Positions 35,248 through 46,400 are shown, counted from the first letter of the stretch. The stretch is 64,000 nt of DNA from Capitulum mitella (GCA_030062745.1 CP099845.1:18516903-18580902); one strand, 5' to 3'. Translations and numbers: made by a program. Notes: generated by a model from the sequence alone, not told the origin.

Positions 35248-35808
35248 GTGATCACGGTCACGTGCTATGCCAACACGACTGGTCCGTGCGTGAAGGAATC
35301 GGACCCGGCCGGTCCCGCCCACGGTCGGAAAATCATTTACGAATATCCCGCCAACGCTGCCACTGGGACCACACTGAGCGTCGCTGCCGTCGGGACCAAA
35401 GTGGCCCACGCCGCCGCCGGGACCAAAGTCGCCGGCACCGCCGGCCAGCACGCCGGGACCTCGGTCGTGTCCATTGGCAGCGGCGTCGGCCTGGTGGGGG
35501 CGAAGGCGGCGGCGGCAGGGGCCGTGCCGCGGCTGAACGGTCATGGGATCGTCACCCTCACCGGCAGCCCGACCACGGCGGTGTTTTGGCCGGTCGAGTG
35601 CCGCGGCCGCCAGCGCTGCTGTCGGCCGCGGCGGCTGGCAAGGCGCGCCTGCTCCTGCCTGCGAGTCGGCAAAGTCTGCTTCGAGATCCGGCGCCCGCGC
35701 TTCACCACCTTCACCACCCCAAAGACGTTCAACGTCGTCCGGCCGCCGTGCCCCTACTGCTGGGGCATCTGCGGCTACAACATCTGCTGCAACCTGGAGA
35801 GCTGCTGA
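35248..35808 (+). CDS. exon 2 of Cys-rich, Ala/Gly/Val/Thr-rich secreted protein
   Basis: A pyrimidine-rich acceptor (TTTCATTTCAG) precedes 35248 and opens a phase-0 frame of 186 codons to TGA at 35808. It matches the phase of the signal-peptide exon at 30130-30198. The joined product would be 209 aa. Residues 55-135 are rich in Ala, Gly, Thr, Val and Ser and contain GTKVA twice (72-76, 81-85). Residues 141-209 are basic and hold 12 of the 14 cysteines (141, 147, 148, 158, 160, 167, 191, 194, 198, 203, 204, 209). The earlier ones are at 29 and 37. The even number suits a disulfide-bonded extracellular protein. The only start-like codon at the left edge is GTG, which fits an internal exon. I recognise no family. 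The biased block recalls barnacle cement proteins in composition only. Confidence 0.68.
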   Translation: MITVTCYANTTGPCVKESDPAGPAHGRKIIYEYPANAATGTTLSVAAVGTKVAHAAAGTKVAGTAGQHAGTSVVSIGSGVGLVGAKAAAAGAVPRLNGHGIVTLTGSPTTAVFWPVECRGRQRCCRPRRLARRACSCLRVGKVCFEIRRPRFTTFTTPKTFNVVRPPCPYCWGICGYNICCNLESC

Positions 35809-37547
35809 GCTGCTGCGACGTCACGGACGGAGCTGCGCGGCTCCGAGACAGAGATGCGCGACTGTCGCGGCACCTCAGGACTCAACGAGAAAATGGCGTG
35901 GCAAAACGGGTTTGCGCCGCGGAACGGCCTCAAGGGACGACTTCGTACGGCCCGCGGATTGCTGATTTATACAGCACGTGTTGCAAATTATTTTAATTCT
36001 GCAGTGAAATTAGCCGGATAAAAAGGGGTTTCAGACTGTTTCGTGATGAGGGGCAGGCTACTCGCGAAAAACGAACAGTTCTCATGATGAACCATTTAAA
36101 TGTGACGTCAAAGTTGAAAAATGCTTTCAAAGAATATTTTACATCTGAAGCATTCGTCATGCCGACATTGTCTTCATGTTCTGTTGCTAATACATGAAAT
36201 CGATGGGAGTACTTTTGTATTGATTAAAACCTTCATTCGTTATCGGAAAACGTTTTCAGTAAGAAAGCATCTTCTGAAGTCACCCACCGACATGACGCGA
36301 CGCGAGCCCGTGCAGGCCGCTGAAGGCAAACGTTTAGCCGCTGCAGCAGGTTGCGCCCACTCGTGACGCAAGTAACAGCTGTAAACACGTCACAGCCAGT
36401 TAGTGCACACGGGAAAACCATGGGTGATTCCTTTGAGGATCCATAATTGTAAAGTTGTCAGACATAATGTATGTCACAGACTGGCTTCCAAGACTACCAG
36501 TTACAACTAGGAAATCTCAGTCCAAAACTCCTGATACCTGTTACAAGAATTATATAGTGAAACACTCCCTTCAGCAGCTCAGCAGGCGTATGTGCAGTAG
36601 CCATTGATCAGGTAGAGCGACGGCCTTGACGTCGCCCACGCGAATTTTGGATAATGCTAACAGTAGTTTTGTAGTGGAGAATGGCACAAAAGTGCCTAAA
36701 AATGTTTCTGGCCGTACCCACTTTGAAAACTCTTCTACGCTGATCACTGCGAGGTCAAGGTCACGTCGGGCCGGTCTCGCCGCAGAGGTCACGTTGGTTG
36801 GCCTCTGAGGTACGTCGCATTTGTGACAGGCACATTGTGTGATCACGACGTGCGAACATGTGTGATGTGTATGTAGCTGTGCGCGAGGATATTTGTAAGC
36901 AAAAAACAAACGCATTTTACCGTGAAAAAAGTCATTTCAGGCTAGCGCTTTGCCGAAGCCACGTCAATATTGACCACAAATCGCAAACTGATTTTGATGA
37001 CAACCCGAGTAACAATAAAAAAATTAATTGAACTCAGAGGGCGGGGTGGCCTGTAACTGCGATTAGCATCGATCTCTGATGAGAACGAGTCTTCTGCAAC
37101 AGTAGTTGTTGGTCTGCAATATGGGGCTTGATAACGATGGTACGGACATCAGTGGGCCTTCGTGTTGAATACACCGAGCCGACCCTGTGGCTTTCTCGCA
37201 ACCAGCACTTCGTCAAGACAAACATAGCGACACTTCACGACAAACATAGCACCACGCAGAGTCTGCGTGGAAAGGGCACGCCTTCAAATGCCGCCCGAAT
37301 CCCGCCATTTCTGACAGCCTACGCGTCCGCAGCATGAAGGTGTCCTTTCGCTCGTCGTTCGCATCCATTGCAGAATGTCACGTCCGGTTCGAAAGGTCGC
37401 CGCCGCGCTGTCGGGCAAGCCGTCCCTGAATGTCGGGTGGCGCCGCTCGGTGACAGCTTCGGCCTGAGGCTCTGACGGCGGAGACGCCAGATCGCTGCAC
37501 GGGTCAGCGCCACTGTCGACCGCGCGGAGGTCGACCTGGCCGGCAGC
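35809..37547. other. intergenic, no gene seen
   Basis: Probably includes the 3' UTR of the Cys-rich protein gene, since GC content stays high to about 35960. No AATAAA was seen close by. Sequence at 36300-36370 and 37290-37547 is GC-rich, the latter flanking the next first exon. Confidence 0.4.
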
Positions 37548-37628
37548 ATGGTTTCTGGGCTGATGCCGCTGGTGGTGGCCGCCCTGTGCTGCAGCCGGGC
37601 CGCCTGTGTCCCCGTGGACCTGACAGAC
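37548..37628 (+). CDS. exon 1 (signal peptide) of tandem-repeat secreted protein gene
   Basis: ATG at 37548 (A at -3, G at +4) opens 27 codons that form a signal peptide: a hydrophobic core of Leu, Val and Ala with Cys-Cys, ending Ala-Cys-Val-Pro. A GTGAGT donor follows at 37629 in phase 0. The next good phase-0 acceptor with an open frame is at 40379/40380. The intron is about 2.75 kb and is largely occupied by transposon D and MITE A5. Confidence 0.6.
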
Positions 37629-38463
37629 GTGAGTAGGTCGGTAACCGGGAGAGTTCATGGATTTGTCACAGGCGGCGCTAGTGCAGGCAACACTTCACCG
37701 CCTTAGAGCTGTATTCCTTTGTGTACTGTCAGGGCTTAGGACAGAGTGTTAAAATGCTCACATTTGTGAAGTTCCCTGTCAAGCGTGGAGGTTGTGTAAA
37801 CATTTCCAGCGTAAGTTCACAATCTAGCGGTCCTAGGATGACGTCACTGAAACCTCCTCCAAACTTTCGGTGTTGTTTCCTTGACGTCACCGAACGTTTG
37901 GTAATGAACTGTTTGCTGTAGCACCTCATATGCCAGGATGAAGTCATGAGCTGTGAATTAAAGATGAGCTTTACCGTGGCGTGTTTCGTTTAAGGTAAAT
38001 ACCACCTCCCTTTCCAAAACGTCGTGGATAACGTTTGTTTTGGCGAGTCTAATACGCCATACTTACGCACGGTCAACTGATGTTATGTGTGTCATCAAGG
38101 ATTGCAAGCCAAAATTTTAGTATCATTCCATGGAATCCTGAATGGAGATATCATGCAGCAGGCAACCCTTGATTGCAAGCGCGAGGATTTGGTTGTTGGA
38201 ATGAGCAAAACTTGTCCATAAATGTTTCCCAAAAAGGAAGGGAAGACCTTCCCTCCTCCCCAGCCATTAATCCATCACTGGAATGCCTTCCACAGTAGTC
38301 ACCGGCCACTACACCAGCTAATACCAAGCGCATCCAGCTCCTTTTAGCAGCATTTATCGTTTAGCGACATCTGTCTGGTCAGACACTTGGCGCGTTCATA
38401 CGGGCATTTGAAAAGCTGCCAGATTCCCGGCCAGATTGGCCAGGGTGCACCTTTCTGGCCAGT

Positions 38464-39684
38464 TTAACCCTATTCCCGGCAGGGGAGCTGAATCCGCCCC
38501 CCCCTCGGGTATTTTGCTTGCCAATTCCAGGCTTTTTAACGCAGCTTCACAAAACTTGCTCACTTTTCCTAGCTAATTTTTCTACGTGCCTTGACAAAAT
38601 TTCAAAATCCTATTTTGCTCAGGGGTGGAGCCAGGCAACGTTTTTGGGAGGCACCTCACGCCATTTTTGGCCATGTTGAGAGTAAAAGAAAAATGTCTGC
38701 CAAAAACAGAGTTTTAAAGATAAAACTTCAGACTTTATATGGATGTATAGCTAAATAGTCGGGCAATGTATAGATGTCATTTTATTTATCTGAGGTCACT
38801 TTACAAGGTCAGGTCAAGGCCAAAAGTTGAAATCTATTTTTTTGCAATAATTTCGGCGACGTTTTTTCAAATGCCAAACCCGGAATATATATGACGTAGA
38901 ATGGTGCCCTCTACTTGTGTAGCAAGTTTCAGCTTGATATCAGGTCGGGTCACGGAGCTATCACCTAAAATGTCAGTGCGCGTACCCTATATCACAATAG
39001 CCTTAAAATGAAATTTTTGAAATAGAATGAATTAAAATAATTGAAAACGTTTACAGATAATATTAAATGTACACGAGATAATTTCAAATGATCCCAAGGT
39101 CACTGGAGGTCATTTAAGGTCAAAGGTCACAAGTTGATCTGAAGAACGTGTGACCATGACAGTTTCCCTTTTTTCATGTCCCTGCCACCGCCTATGCTAA
39201 CATTATACAAACATTGTAATGTAATTTGTACTTCTTTAGCAAAGCATGACTAGCAGAAGCCAAAAAAGTGTTTTGGCCTCTTTTGTTCATTCAGTTGTTA
39301 TAAAACTAATCCTCCTATTTTTGAAACCTTGTGAACGCCGATGAATTTTCTCAAAATTTCAGATTTGTGTACCTATGGTAAAAGCCCTATCCATCAGTCC
39401 TCGATTCATGCCAGTTTCATTGAAATCGGTCCATAAACAACGGAGTTATAAGAAGTCCAAAAATACCCCCCATTTTGACATTTGTTGCCCCCTCTGTATC
39501 CACACCTTTCAAAATTTTGAAGATTTTTTTTTTGTAAAAATGTAGTTTACGTCACGGCAAATCGATTGTCGTTTGTTGCGATGAAATCGGACGAGTAGTT
39601 CTCGAGATCTCGGGGGGGGGGGGCCGAATCCGCCCCCCTGCCGGGAATCCACCATACCGTGTAGCGCTCCGGGAATAGGGTTAA
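38464..39684 (+). mobile_element. family A piggyBac-type MITE, copy A5, nested in D
   Basis: TTAACCCTATTCCCGGCAGG at 38464, GGGAATAGGGTTAA ending at 39684, TTAA on both sides. Carries a perfect DR1 (39117-39129). The TCAAGGTCA position has one change (TCAAGGCCA). Nested insertion shows A was active after D inserted. Confidence 0.9.
39117..39129 (+). promoter_or_regulatory. perfect DR1 site in A5
   Basis: AGGTCA-A-AGGTCA, at the same internal position as in A3 and A4. Confidence 0.5.
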
Positions 39685-39817
39685 GCATCCGCGTGGTTCT
39701 GGGTTTCCTTCACGTCCCCTTCACTTGTTGTTAGACATGGCAGTTAAAACACCACTGCGACCTCTGCTGGTTTGCATGAAATTACAGCTAACTAAATGCG
39801 TATACCAACCCACTTAC

Positions 39818-40070
39818 TTTCTTTAGGTTTCGAATATCAGAAATCGCTTCAAACACAGACGCTATGATCTTAAACAAGGACCACGTGCACAACGAGGGAA
39901 GGAATTTTCCGCTCCCTCGCCACTCTCCCTGCGCTTCCAGCTTATCAGTCTTCGACCAATTAGCGCCTTCGTTGTAAAACCTTTCAGCCTTGTCAAGGTA
40001 CATAGCCTTTGTGAACCACTGCATTTGGCCAACGGCCGCACTGGCGAGACGCGGCCAGGCTGGCCAGATG
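39818..40070 (-). CDS. possible exon inside element D
   Basis: On the minus strand an acceptor (GGTTTATTCAGTAG) before 40070 and a GTAAGT donor after 39818 bound a 253-nt segment. It is open in one frame, with a Trp/Phe/Lys-containing, non-repetitive translation of about 84 residues. This looks more like a true exon than the usual open frames here. It could be remnant transposase of D or captured host sequence. I do not recognise the protein, and no partner exon was found. Confidence 0.3.
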
Positions 40071-40379
40071 CTACTGAATAAACCGCAGAACATGCGAGGA
40101 AATCAGTACGTTTGGCATATAGTACAGGAAGTCAAGGTTTCCCCTCCTTTTATTTCAAACTTGTTTGCATTGCAATCCATTCACTCTGTCCCATGATGTT
40201 AAAACACGTCTTTCCAGAACCAGCTGTAGTTTAAATCGGCATTTATTTTAAAGCTGGTCAATCCGGTCAACCTGGCCGGGAATCTGGTAGCTTTTCAAAT
40301 GCCCGTATAAACGCGCCCACTGCGATCGTTGTCAGCGGTGTGAGTGTGCCGAAGGCCCGCTGTCACCGGTCGCCGGCAG

Positions 40380-40961
40380 GTCCCGGAGCCGGTCACCACC
40401 GTGCAGGTGCGCAACGTGAAGCAGGTGCAGACCAGCGTGTCGGAGAGTCGCGTCACCCGGCGCGTGCTGCAAAACGGCACCGAGCGCGTCTCCGACTTCG
40501 CGCGCCGCGCGGCCGCCGTCGGCGCCGGCGAGCTGCTCGACGAGGCGGCGTCGGGCCCGACGGGCTTCAACCGGAGCGTGGCCGTGCGCGTGGCGCACGC
40601 CTCGGACGCCAACAGCTCGAGTCCGGCCGGCGGCGAGCGCGTGCAGACGGTGCGCGCCGGCGAGGGGCGCAGCGTCACCCAGGCGGACTCGAGCGGCGCC
40701 GAGCGGGTCTCTGACGTCCGCGCCGGCCAGGTGCGGACCGTGACCAAGACCGGACCGGAGGGGCCGCCGCGGACGACGACCACCGTCGAGACGGGCGCCG
40801 TCCGGACCGTCACCGAGACCGGGCCGCACGGGGCGGGGAACACGACGACGCTCAGAACGGGCGAGGCCCGGACTGTCGACGACACCGGACGGGAAGCACT
40901 TCCAGAACGGAATGCAACGGTCTATTTGGGATGGGCTCTGAGAGTACCAGACGACCCCAAG
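40380..40961 (+). CDS. exon 2 of tandem-repeat secreted protein
   Basis: Acceptor CGCCGGCAG before 40380 and donor GTAAGA after 40961 bound 194 open codons, phase 0 at both sides, fitting the signal-peptide exon at 37548. There are no cysteines. Exon residues 69-170 are built from ~22-residue repeats: units start at 69, 91, 113, 136 and 158, with consensus V-R-x-G-x-V-R-T-V-T-x-T-G-P. The best units are followed by runs of Thr. An E-R-V-S-D motif occurs at 35-39 and 109-112. N-glycosylation sequons are at 32, 64, 78, 154 and 178. The composition is rich in Val, Thr, Arg, Gly and Ala. The product is probably an extracellular fibrous or matrix-type protein, but no family was recognised. Without splicing at 40961 the frame runs to a stop at 41177, an alternative 3' end. 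The minus strand also has a long open frame here, which I treat as a GC-rich shadow. Confidence 0.65.
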
Positions 40962-41450
40962 GTAAGAACTTACTATGGCGTGATTTCTCCAATTTCTCCA
41001 ATAGGATCAGTTTGCGTAATCGTGCTTGGAATCTTCGAAGGCGAGTCAGGGTCCGACAACAAACTCAGCTGCATGCACCTTTGTCTCAGCCCTACCAATT
41101 TCAGCACGTTCGGGACAAATCTGTATAAAAAAATGTTCGTTTTGCAATTTCTAAAATGTCATAAAGGACATTCCTAAGCAAAATACCATCATTCATATGG
41201 CCGGAGACGTAAGGCTGAGAGTCCCTTGACGCCTACATTTCGGATATTCTAACATTATTTCTCAGGCAACAACTGGAAAGAAACAGTCTAAAATCCTACT
41301 CAGGACCCTTTCATAGCTGTCAGGAATGTTCAGCCATGGTCCTTCATACATCATCTGATTAACGGAATCTTTGCAAGAGACAGAGTAATGGTTACGTAGC
41401 TGTAAAAGGACGGCTTGAGCACTTATCCACGTTCGATGTCTTTAACATCT
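40962..41450. other. intronic or 3' flank of the repeat-protein gene
   Basis: AT-rich. The reading frame of the preceding exon could extend to 41177 if the donor is not used. No other signal. Confidence 0.4.
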
Positions 41451-42665
41451 TTAACCCTATTCCCGGAGGGCTAGACGGTATGGTCGATTCCCGGCAAGGG
41501 GGGCAGATTCGGCCCCCCCTGAGATTTAGAGAACTACTCGTCTGATTTCATCGCAACAAACAACAATCGATTGGCCATGACGTGAACTACATTTTTACAA
41601 AAAAGAAATTTTCAAAATTTTGAAAGGTGTAGATACAGGGGCAAAAATTTCAAAATGGGGGTATTTTTGGACTTCTTATAACTCCCTTGTTTATGAACCG
41701 ATTACAATAAAACTGGCATGAATCGAGTGATTATAGAAAGGACTTTTACCATGGATACACTAATCTGAAAATTTGAGAAAATTCATGGGCGCTCACAGGG
41801 TGTCAAAAATAGGAGGATTGGTTTTCCAACAACTGAATCAACAAAAGAGGCAAAAACACTTTTTGGCTTCTGCTAGTCATGTTATGCTAAATAAGTATAA
41901 ATCGCATCACAATGTTTGTATAATGTTAGCATAGGCGGTGCCAGGGACATGAAAATGGGAAAACTGTCATGGTCACACGTTCTTCAGATCAACTTGTGAT
42001 CTTTGACCTTAAATAATCTTCAGTGACCTTGGGGTCACTTGAAATGATCTGGTGTGCATTTAATATTATCTGTAAATGTTTTCAATCATTTGAAACTCTA
42101 TTCACTCTATTCCAAAAATTTCATTTTACGGCTATTGTGATGTAGGGTACGCGCACTGACATTTCAGGTCATAGCTCCGTGACTCGACCTGATATCAAGC
42201 TGAAACCTGATGCACAAGTAGAGGGCACCGTTCTACGCCATATATATTTGGCATTTGAAAAAAACGGCCGAAATTATTGCAGAAAAAAACAAATTTTGAC
42301 TTTTGACCTTGACCTGACCTTGTAAAGTAACCTCAGATGAACACAGTTACATCTGCACATTGCCCAACTATTTAGCTATACATCCATATAAAGTTTTAAG
42401 TTCTATCTTAGAAATGCTGTTTTTGGCAGTCATTTTTCTTTTACCCTGAACAGGGCCAAAAATGACCTGAGGTTCCTCCCAAAAACGTTGCCTGGCTCCA
42501 CCCCTGAGCAAAATAGAGTTTCGGAATTTCGTCACGGCGCGTAGAAAAAATAGCTAAGAAAAGTGACCAAGTTTTGTGAAGCTGCGTCAAAAAGCCTGGA
42601 ATTGGCAAGCAAAAAACCCGAGTGGGTGTGGATTCAGCCCCCCCCCCTGCCGGGAATAGGGTTAA
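41451..42665 (-). mobile_element. family A piggyBac-type MITE, copy A6
   Basis: TTAACCCTATTCCCGG at 41451, CCGGGAATAGGGTTAA ending 42665, TTAA both sides. Carries TCAAGGTCA on the minus strand (42304-42312). The DR1 position reads TGATCTTTGACCT, one base off. Confidence 0.9.
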
Positions 42666-44289
42666 GCAAGGGCGGTGAAATTTTTGAGGCGATGGAGCAT
42701 TGTACCCACAACGGGGAGTAAAATTTAACATTTTCCATTTGGCGTTGACTATAAAGACGTCAAAAAACGGTCCGCCCCCCTTCTCCTGAATCCGGATGCA
42801 CCATCGCTAATGTTTTTAACTTCGCATTTTCAAAACCCTGTTCATTTTGTTGTGCTTCTATATCGTTTCTCTGCATCTATGCGTCTTTGTCAATAGGCCG
42901 CATTGCGGAAGCTCGTTATTGGCCGACCCAAAGCAGCATCACTATTTAGATATCACTACACGGGTGTATCGGCCTACGAGTGCCTCACCCGCCGACCCGC
43001 CAGCAGTGCAGTCCTCTCTAAGCCAGCCGGACCCCTGCAACATCACCACTGAACTAGCGGCTCGCCGTTCTCGCCGACAGAAGCTGCTCGACCGCCGGGT
43101 GACTTCGCCTCCCCCTCTACGACTGGTGTCCTCCGTGCTGGGCGCGCTGTAGACACGGGCGGTGCTGTAGGCTGGCGAACTGTCCGCCGAAACGTGCGAA
43201 GCAGGCGCCTGCCTCAGCCCCTTCAGAAGCCGCGGACCCCTGAGCAACAGCCGCGGCCCCTGCTCCCGTCCCAGCCTCGGAGGCCCTGAGCAGGCCGCCA
43301 GCGCGTGCTGAGCGAGATGGAGGAACGGACCATGTGAAAAGTGATGGGAACTTGACAGCTGGCAATGAAGTCGCTGTTCAGCTTAGCTGACTTTTCATTT
43401 AAAGTAAGTTAGCCGCCTACTCCTGCGCAGCTGTAGGCGCTTGAACGTTTTATCGTCACGCATTTATATGCATGCCACAGTTTTTCTTTTTCGGCATCCA
43501 ATATCGCCGGTATTTTAGATTACACAACCGGTTGCGAATGCTGTAATGACTAAGATGTAGGCAAAACCAGAAATAAAGCAAAATATGTTTTAATTAGTCC
43601 ATTTTTTTCTTTTTCTAACCGACACCCAAGATCAGCCAAACAGGAGTGCCCCACTCAGCCGAGCGCCGCAAAGAACCATACGTTAACATCAAAGAAAATA
43701 AAAAGCAAGCCGCCGCACTCCCTACCAGGAAATTTAAACAAACGTAAACAAGCGTGTAAAGCAGAGCAGTGTTGTTAGGCACAAAGAACGCTGAAAGTGA
43801 TCCTGGCATGAGCCAGCTCATGACTGCCGGCTACACCGTCCCAGACATGACCACTCTTAGTCGGTGTAAGTAAAGAAATCAATCACACGAGTCGGAGGGG
43901 CTTTACCTGGTGGTTGACATGCGGAGTCGAGCTGGATCTACAGGGAGTCCAACCAGCTAAGCGTAGTTTGTTGTTGGATGGCTTACAGGACCAAGCGGCG
44001 TTGATTGGTGTGCGGCTGGTCGAAAATGGCTCTGTGATTTACATGACATCTTGATGACATCATGACATCTTGTCATCTTGTCATTTGCTGAAGTGGCCTT
44101 GAAAAAGAGAATTCATAGGCATAGGCACGCGGGGATTCCATTTCAGACTGATACCGGTGGGCTAGCAGGCATGAAAGGTATTGACAACTGAAGCTGCCAA
44201 TGAATTGTTGTGCGCCATCCCCTTGTTATCCCACATACGCACCAGGTTGGATGTAATTTTCCCGTCGGAAGTGTCAGCTGCACACCTGC
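42666..44289. other. GC-rich island 42880-43330 with a possible terminal exon
   Basis: An acceptor (TCTTTGTCAATAG) precedes 42897. In phase 0, as would be needed after the exon ending at 40961, a 51-codon frame runs from 42897 to a TGA at 43052. In another phase a frame runs to 43152. Either could be the last exon of the repeat-protein gene, but neither has independent support. The remainder (43340-44289) shows no gene. Confidence 0.3.
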
Positions 44290-44760
44290 ATGTGCTTAGA
44301 TGCCTCTGGCGCATCTAAAGACGAACGTGCCATACGAGCGCCCTGTACGCTAGAGTGTAGGGGGCACCTACCTTGTCAGACGTGCTCTGTGTGGGGCGCC
44401 AATTCCTATATGGACTCCTGTTCTGTAGAGGAGCGCCAAGTACATGAGGGGTTCCTAATCTGTACGCGGCGCCTCGCTCTCCAAGGGCGCCGAGCCCCCG
44501 AGAAGCGCTTGACATATTCGGGGGTATGTGATGTGGAAGGAGCGCCTGCATCGTAGATGTGTCAGGTCTGTGAGGGAAGCCAAATTCTTTACAGGTGTCT
44601 CATCAGTGCACGAAGAGGCCGCTGGGCCTGCATGGGGCGCCGAGCATGTGAGGATTACCTGACTTGTACGAGAGCGCTTACCTGTAAGGGACACCGTATC
44701 CCCTAGGAGTGGTTGATGAGTATATGGGAAGGGGCACCTGGAGTCTGTTGGATGATAAGG
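44290..44760 (+). repeat. degenerate minisatellite, ~35 bp, GCGCC core
   Basis: Irregular units each opening with a G-run and GCGCC or similar (GGGGCGCCAATTCC, GAGCGCCAAGTACATG, GAGCGCCTGCATCG, GGGCGCCGAGCATGTG), spaced about 30-60 bp. Open frames inside come from the repeat. Confidence 0.6.
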
Positions 44761-44784
44761 AGACCGAAAGACCCTCCCCAAGCA

Positions 44785-45610
44785 AAAAAAAGAGCAGCCG
44801 ATTCGAGACATTCGACACATGCGATATATTCGGTTGTATAGTTGACAGTCGATTCAAGGCATTCGGCACTTTCGACACATTCCCCATGTATAATTTGCAG
44901 CCGATTCGAGACAACTGGCACCTTCGACAAAGCTACCGTGCATTGTTTGCAGCCGATCTGAGACATTCGATACATTCGATACATTCACTGTGTTTAGTTT
45001 GCAGCCGATTCCAGACGTTCAGCACATTCCATACAATCACTGTGTATAACTTGCAACCGATTCAAGACTTCGTCACATTCAATACATTCACCGTTGGCAG
45101 CCGATTCGAGACGTTCGACACATTTGACGCATTCACTGTGTGTTGTTTGCAAGAGATTGGAGACATTCGACACATTCGATACGTCCACTTTGTAGAGCTT
45201 CCAGTCGATTCGAGACATTCGACACATCCGACACATTCACCACTCGGCCGATTCGAGATATTCGACACATTCGATGCATTCATCGCGTGTAGTTTGCAGC
45301 CGATTCAAGACAGTCGCGGTGTAGATCGCAAGACGCATTCGCAAACCATGCACGGTGAACGTATCGAATGTGTCAAACGTCTCAAGTCGACTGGAAACGG
45401 TACTCGGCGAACGTACTGAATGTGATGAATGTCTCACATTAGCTGTAAGCCACACACGCTAAATATATTGAATGTGTCGAATGTATCATATCGGCTGAAA
45501 ACTATACACGGTGAATCTATCGCATGCGATGAATGTCTCGAATCGGCTGACAACTTTACCATTTTGATGACTGTATCGAATGTGTCGAATATCTCGCATC
45601 GACTGCTAGC
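44785..45610. repeat. minisatellite with orientation switch (large inverted repeat)
   Basis: From about 44795 to 45315 units of ~50-58 bp read GCCGATTCGAGACATTCG, ACACATTCGATACATTCAC, TGTGTATAGTTTGCA. From about 45345 to 45605 the same units appear as reverse complement (GAATGTGTCGAATGTATCAT, ATCGGCTGAAAACTATACAC, GGTGAATCTATCG). The switch lies in 45315-45350. At least ten forward and four reversed units can be seen. Open frames in both directions are artefacts of the repeat. Confidence 0.85.
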
Positions 45611-46261
45611 TTTACTCGTGCAAAAAAGGAAAGAACGGTGAAGAACGGATTTCGGTGTTTCTTTGCGATCGGATTTAAGGGATATTTTTCATTTTCCTTC
45701 AAAGGCCGCTTTTAAGCTTTGTTTGTTGCTGTGGCATAGAGAAGCGCCCCAAAACGAGCAAAAGATGGGGGACATGTCCCCCGGCCCCCCTCCCAGTAAT
45801 TACACCAATGGAACAAGCGCAGGAAATGCGTACGATACCTTCGGAGACGGAATGAACATGTGTTGACCTGTTTGCATTGTCTTGCCTGACGCTGGTGAAA
45901 AGGCTCCTAGATACCTGAATATAATAACGACCGAGGTCGAAGGCCGAGTGAGTCTTACAACTAGCAGAAAAAATCAAGCTGAGCGGCCCGGTCCGGCCTG
46001 GCGAGGGCGTTTTCTGGAGGCTAATAATTTCGCCACCAGTGAACACCGAATCATTAATTTTCCACCGGAAGATAGCTCAAGCCCTTCGATTCCATGGATT
46101 TACATTTTAATGCGTTTGCTTGCAAGCTCTTCTTCCAACATAATTATTCCTTTAATAATGTCTCCGCTCCTAGCTTTTTTGCCACGGGTGTCTTTGAACC
46201 TGTCTTTGAACCGCTCAGTCATGGCAGCTTTCAATATCATGGCTGCGTATGGCGTTTAAAC
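45611..46261. other. intergenic, no gene seen
   Basis: Unremarkable sequence. The 125-codon frame at 45882-46259 has no domain or splice support. Confidence 0.4.
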
Positions 46262-46351
46262 TTGTGATTCTTCGGATGCAGAAAACTGAAGGAGACCGAT
46301 ATCTATATCTATATATATATATGATTCTTCGGGTGTAGAAAGCTGAAAGAG

Positions 46352-46396
<45 letters not shown>

Positions 46397-46400
46397 GATA

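Larger units (their letters stand above)
38388..40317. mobile_element. TIR element D with nested A5
   Basis: Left end GGCGCGTTCATACGGGCATT..., continuing through GAAAAGCTGCCAGATTCC and CGGCCAG (38389-38440). The right end carries the reverse complement with few changes (AATGCCCGTATAAACGCGCC to 40317), so the inverted repeats are at least 50 bp. CACT lies just outside both ends (38384-38387, 40318-40321) and may be the target duplication. A family A MITE sits 75 bp inside the left end. The unique interior (39685-40250) contains an exon-like minus-strand frame. The element ends 62 bp before the acceptor of the downstream exon at 40380. Confidence 0.7.

Noticed and set aside
40295-40885. Long minus-strand open frame (196 codons) opposite the repeat-protein exon
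   Set aside because: It is the GC-rich shadow of the plus-strand exon. The plus frame has splice sites, a matching signal-peptide exon and protein-level repeats; the minus frame has none.
44709-45419. 236-codon plus-strand frame
   Set aside because: Translation is the ATTCGA minisatellite (repeating Phe-Asp-Thr-Phe); minus-strand frames over the same array are equally open.
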